From Chitinophagales bacterium (GTDB lineage: Bacteria > Bacteroidota > Bacteroidia > Chitinophagales > BACL12), in NCBI GenBank assembly GCA_014380545.1, contig JACMJP010000435.1, forward strand, positions 1 through 7,973: DNA of 7,973 nt. Direction: 5' to 3'. Within the stretch, counting starts at the first letter, position 1. The number at the start of each line of letters is the position of its first letter. The notes below the pieces were generated by a model, which was not told the DNA's origin, made no database searches, and saw only the letters and a program-made list of their open reading frames with translations. Both the position numbers and the translations under genes were made by a program. Below, in pieces: positions 6,101 to 7,973 of this stretch.

Positions 6101-7491
6101 TAATGACTGCAAGTGTTGCCTCACTGGGATTTTTACCAATGGCTTTATCAAACAGCGCAGGAGCTGAAGTGCAAAGACCACTTGCAACAGTTGTCATCGG
6201 TGGATTAATTTCAGCAACAGCGCTTACATTAATTGTGTTACCTGCCTTGTATATTTTATTTTCAGGAAAAAAGAAGGGCAGAAAAATAAACACATCTTTA
6301 GGTTCAACATTATTATTATTCATAGGAATAATCATATGTAATAATACTCAATCGCAAACTGTACAAACAATTTCTTTAGACTCTGCCATTCAAATGGCGT
6401 TGCGCAATAATCCGCAAGCACAATCAGCGCAGTTGGAAATTCAGAAAAACAAACAATTACAAAAAACAAGTTTTGATCTGCCAAAAACAGAATTGTTTTT
6501 TGAGAACGAAGATATTCTTGATGATACAGATGATGGTATTTTAAAGATCGGCATCGGGCAGGGTATTGCATTTCCGACAACCTATTTTGCAAAAGGGAAT
6601 ATTAATAAGCAACATACTTTAATGAGTGAAACCAATTTTGCGGTAACACAAAAAGAATTAATAAAAAATGTAACGCTTGCTTATTATCAATTGTATTTTG
6701 TTTTGGAAATGCAGGAATTACTGAAAAGAAAAGATTCAGTATTTGCAGATTATGCTGAATATGCAAAACTGCGCTATGAAACAGGAGAAACAAATTATCT
6801 TGAACAGGTTTCGGCGCAGGCGAAATACAAAGAAATTCAACTGGAAGTGCAGCAAGGCATCTCAGATATAACAACGTATCAATTACAATTAATGCAGTTG
6901 CTCAATACAACACAATTCATAACAGTTGATAAACAATCTGTAAATAAATTAACTGAGCCTGCCGGCAGTCTCTCGTCACATCCATATCTGAATTATTATG
7001 CACAGCAAATTGATCTGGCTGCTTATCATAAAAAATTAGCTGTTGGTGAAATGTTTCCTGATTTTAATGTGCGCTATTTTAATCAGAATTGGCTTGGTAT
7101 TGATCCGGGTTATAAAGGGTACAGCATCGGTATTGGAATACCTATAGCATTCTGGAGTTATACTGCAAAAATAAAAGCTGCGGAAACGGGAAAACAAATT
7201 GCGGAAAAAAATTATGAGGGTAGACAACTGGAATTTAATTCAACATACACTCTATTGCTGCAGGAATCAGAGAAAAATAAAGCAGTACTGTCATTTTATG
7301 AAACAACAGGATTAAACGAAGCCGAAGAAATATTAAAGACCGCATCAGAAATATATAAAGCAGGTGAGGCAGGGTATTTTGAACTGATGCATGCCACAGA
7401 ACAATATTTTTCTATTTATACAAATTATCTGCAAAGTGTATATCAATACAATCAAACAATTATTAACATTAATTACTTCATCAATCAATAA
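3160..7491 (+). CDS. czcA: CzcA/CusA-type heavy-metal RND efflux pump fused to a TolC-like outer-membrane channel
   Basis: The 1443-residue protein joins two parts of a tripartite efflux system. Residues 1-1035 are a complete HME-family RND proton/metal antiporter in the inner membrane. TM1 is at about 13-33; a periplasmic loop opens with DAVPDITNNQVQI (37-49); TM2-6 lie in about 343-508 and TM7 at 541-560. A second porter loop contains RFNELMTGVRQDIAVKLFG (675-693), and TM8-12 lie in about 878-1035. The TM4 proton-relay signature DFGLIVDGAVIIVE has D401, D407 and E414, the pattern of divalent-cation pumps (CzcA/CnrA). By eye the Met triad of Cu/Ag pumps is not conserved; the last position reads Glu (E678). 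After KKKGRK (1037-1042) comes a hydrophobic segment (1048-1060) and then TQSQT, like an internal signal peptide. Residues about 1067-1443 are a short TolC/CusC-type outer-membrane factor: ISLDSAIQMALRNNPQAQSA (1071-1090), long periplasmic helices, and YLEQVSAQAKYKE. Such fusions are known in Bacteroidota. The start gives the usual MINKIIQFSI. The adaptor gene follows after 10 bases. Confidence 0.95.
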   Translation: MINKIIQFSINNKLAVGIFTLILIVWGSYALIHLPIDAVPDITNNQVQIITTTPTLATQEVEQFVTAPIERSMGNIPDITEIRSVSRFGLSVVTIVFEEKVDIYFARQLINERLKEAEEQIPAGVGTPELAPVSTGLGEVYQYVLHVDSGYEGKYNAMQLREMQDWIVSRQLIGTPGVAEINSFGGYLKQYEVAVDPVKLKSMNITIPELFEALEKNNENTGGAYIEKKPNAYYIRGIGLVQTMNDIENIVIKSSENNIPVLIKDVAKVQFGSAPRYGAQTRNGEGEVVGGIAMMLKGENSAEVVNNIKERISTIQQSLPEGVIIEPYLDRTTLVNRAIKTVETNLLEGALIVIFILVLFLGNLRAGLIVASVIPLAMLFAVGLMQVFGVSGNLMSLGAIDFGLIVDGAVIIVESVLHRITQSKNRYAGINKLDQKQMDAEVYSSASRMMNSATFGQIIILIVYIPILSLRGIEGKMFGPMAQTVGFAIIGALLLCLTYIPAMSALFLSKKTEHKRNFSDRMMDFFQRIYEPVIEFAIRTKIAVVAIAAVLFTGALILFNTLGGEFIPTLQEGDFAFHSILAQGSSLSMSIENNAMVEKTIMQFPEVKEVIAKTGSAEVPTDPMPPEATDMIIVLKDKSEWKTTDDYWELADTIYKALQEIPGVFFEINQPIQMRFNELMTGVRQDIAVKLFGENLDTLIYYGDQIASSISEVDGAGEPQVEKTSGLPQINITYNRDRMAQYGLNVSDVNRIIKTGFAGESAGIIFENERRFDLVVRLDTMFRSDITDVENLFIPLNSGGQIPLKQVAEIKFENGPAQISREDGKRRIVVGLNVNDRDVQSVVEDMQKKIQEEVKLPAGYYVTYGGQFENLKEASARLQIAVPVALLLIFIILYFTFNSIKQGLLIFSAIPLSAIGGVVALWLRDMPFSISAGVGFIALFGVAVLNGIVLISTFNQLAKEGVHDVIERVRKGTKLRLRPVLMTASVASLGFLPMALSNSAGAEVQRPLATVVIGGLISATALTLIVLPALYILFSGKKKGRKINTSLGSTLLLFIGIIICNNTQSQTVQTISLDSAIQMALRNNPQAQSAQLEIQKNKQLQKTSFDLPKTELFFENEDILDDTDDGILKIGIGQGIAFPTTYFAKGNINKQHTLMSETNFAVTQKELIKNVTLAYYQLYFVLEMQELLKRKDSVFADYAEYAKLRYETGETNYLEQVSAQAKYKEIQLEVQQGISDITTYQLQLMQLLNTTQFITVDKQSVNKLTEPAGSLSSHPYLNYYAQQIDLAAYHKKLAVGEMFPDFNVRYFNQNWLGIDPGYKGYSIGIGIPIAFWSYTAKIKAAETGKQIAEKNYEGRQLEFNSTYTLLLQESEKNKAVLSFYETTGLNEAEEILKTASEIYKAGEAGYFELMHATEQYFSIYTNYLQSVYQYNQTIININYFINQ

Positions 7492-7501
7492 ACTTATTGT
7501 T

Positions 7502-7973
7502 ATGAAAAATAATATTTTAATATACGGAATCATTGTTAGCATGTTTTTAACAGCATGCGGCAAAATGAAACAAACAGGAGAGGAGCATGGGCATGAAGAA
7601 GAACACAGCGACGAACATGGCGGACATGAGGGTTTACTTGCTATACTTACACCTGCGCAATATAAAAAACTGAATATTCAATTAGGCGATATTGAGCAAC
7701 GTAATTTAACAGGCACAATAAAAACAACAGGATTTTTAAAAGTGCCGCCACAAAATAAAGCAGATATTACTTCACTGATAGGGGGAACCGTGCAAAATAT
7801 TCTTGTACAGGAAGGAGATTATGTACGCAAAGGCGAAACACTTATTACCATCGTAAATCCTGAATTTATAAAAATGCAGGAATCATATATTACAGCACAA
7901 AGTGAATTACTGTATGCTGAATCAGATCTAAACAGGCAAAAACAATTGAGTGAAAATAATGTATCTGCAAAAA
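7502..7973 (+). CDS. CusB/CzcB-type periplasmic adaptor lipoprotein with His-rich N-terminus (cut by right edge)
   Basis: This membrane-fusion protein should bridge the RND pump and its outer-membrane channel. The 157 visible residues start with a lipoprotein signal (MKNNILIYGIIVSMFLTAC) with lipobox LTAC and the acylated cysteine at C19. A short His/Glu/Asp-rich stretch follows, with H29, H31, H35, H39 and H42, often seen in metal adaptors and probably metal-binding. Then come LTPAQYKKLNIQLGDI (49-64), typical of CusB/CzcB relatives, a beta segment, and the first half of the biotinyl-lipoyl-like domain, ADITSLIGGTVQNILVQEGD (87-106) with VRKGETLITI (108-117). The visible part ends in the first helix of the alpha-hairpin (from about 119). 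The rest lies outside. It sits 10 bases after the pump gene, so the two are almost certainly one operon. Confidence 0.95.
   Translation, partial: MKNNILIYGIIVSMFLTACGKMKQTGEEHGHEEEHSDEHGGHEGLLAILTPAQYKKLNIQLGDIEQRNLTGTIKTTGFLKVPPQNKADITSLIGGTVQNILVQEGDYVRKGETLITIVNPEFIKMQESYITAQSELLYAESDLNRQKQLSENNVSAK

Noticed and set aside
6325..6345. Cys at residue 1060 as a lipobox cysteine for the outer-membrane channel half
   Set aside because: CusC relatives are often lipoproteins, but the residues before this Cys are I-I-I, without the small residue required at -1, so it is not a credible lipobox.
6265..6360. Fusion as a missed stop codon or frameshift artefact
   Set aside because: The reading frame is continuous, both halves are intact, and pump-channel fusions of about this length are familiar in Bacteroidota.
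3480..7563. Numerous minus-strand ORFs of 63-141 residues inside the pump gene and across its end
   Set aside because: All lie antisense to a long, unmistakable coding region and have shadow-like composition.
1..7973. Insertion sequence, integrase, tRNA, rRNA or CRISPR array
   Set aside because: No transposase or integrase motifs, terminal inverted repeats, tRNA cloverleaf or regularly spaced repeats were found on reading.

Overview
The window looks like chromosomal DNA of an AT-rich member of the Bacteroidota, probably of the Chitinophagales/Sphingobacteriales type. Four things point there: -7 boxes of the TAnnTTTG kind, start codons without clear Shine-Dalgarno sequences, a DnaG N-terminus of Bacteroidota style, and a heavy-metal RND pump fused to its outer-membrane channel, an arrangement known from this phylum.

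Left part (1-1399). The first 218 codons of DNA primase (dnaG) run leftward off the edge. A perfect 8-bp hairpin lies just upstream of its start codon, and a 17-codon ORF ends in the hairpin loop. Next comes a small secreted-protein-like ORF (743-1039). Its 3' end overlaps the end of an opposing helical ORF (1005-1229, minus) that has no convincing start. I read this stretch as an accessory junction made of gene remnants.

Middle and right (1280-7973). Everything from here reads rightward and looks like a metal-resistance locus. In order: a small secreted protein with an HGG motif and a C-terminal HGHQH (1400-1828); a hairpin-rich gap; an exported thioredoxin-fold protein in which the usual CxxC reads SxxC (2079-2690); a DUF6660-type Cys/His-rich exported protein (2718-3047); a 1443-residue fusion of a CzcA/CusA inner-membrane RND pump with a TolC-like outer-membrane factor (3160-7491); and, 10 bases further on, a His-rich lipoprotein adaptor of the CusB/CzcB family, cut by the right edge (7502-7973).

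How it may work: pump, adaptor and channel would form one tripartite efflux machine across both membranes. The adaptor's His-rich tail and the small Cys/His-rich protein could collect or sense periplasmic metal, and the thioredoxin-like protein could handle metal-related thiol chemistry. The TM4 signature of the pump (D401-F-G, D407-G-A, E414) is of the divalent-cation type (Zn/Co/Cd/Ni), and the Met triad of Cu/Ag pumps is not evident by eye. No metal-responsive regulator gene lies in the window. The gap before the pump gene holds a near-perfect 38-base palindrome and a 14-base tandem repeat next to the start codon, which are the best candidates for local control. I see no tRNA, rRNA, CRISPR array or transposase.
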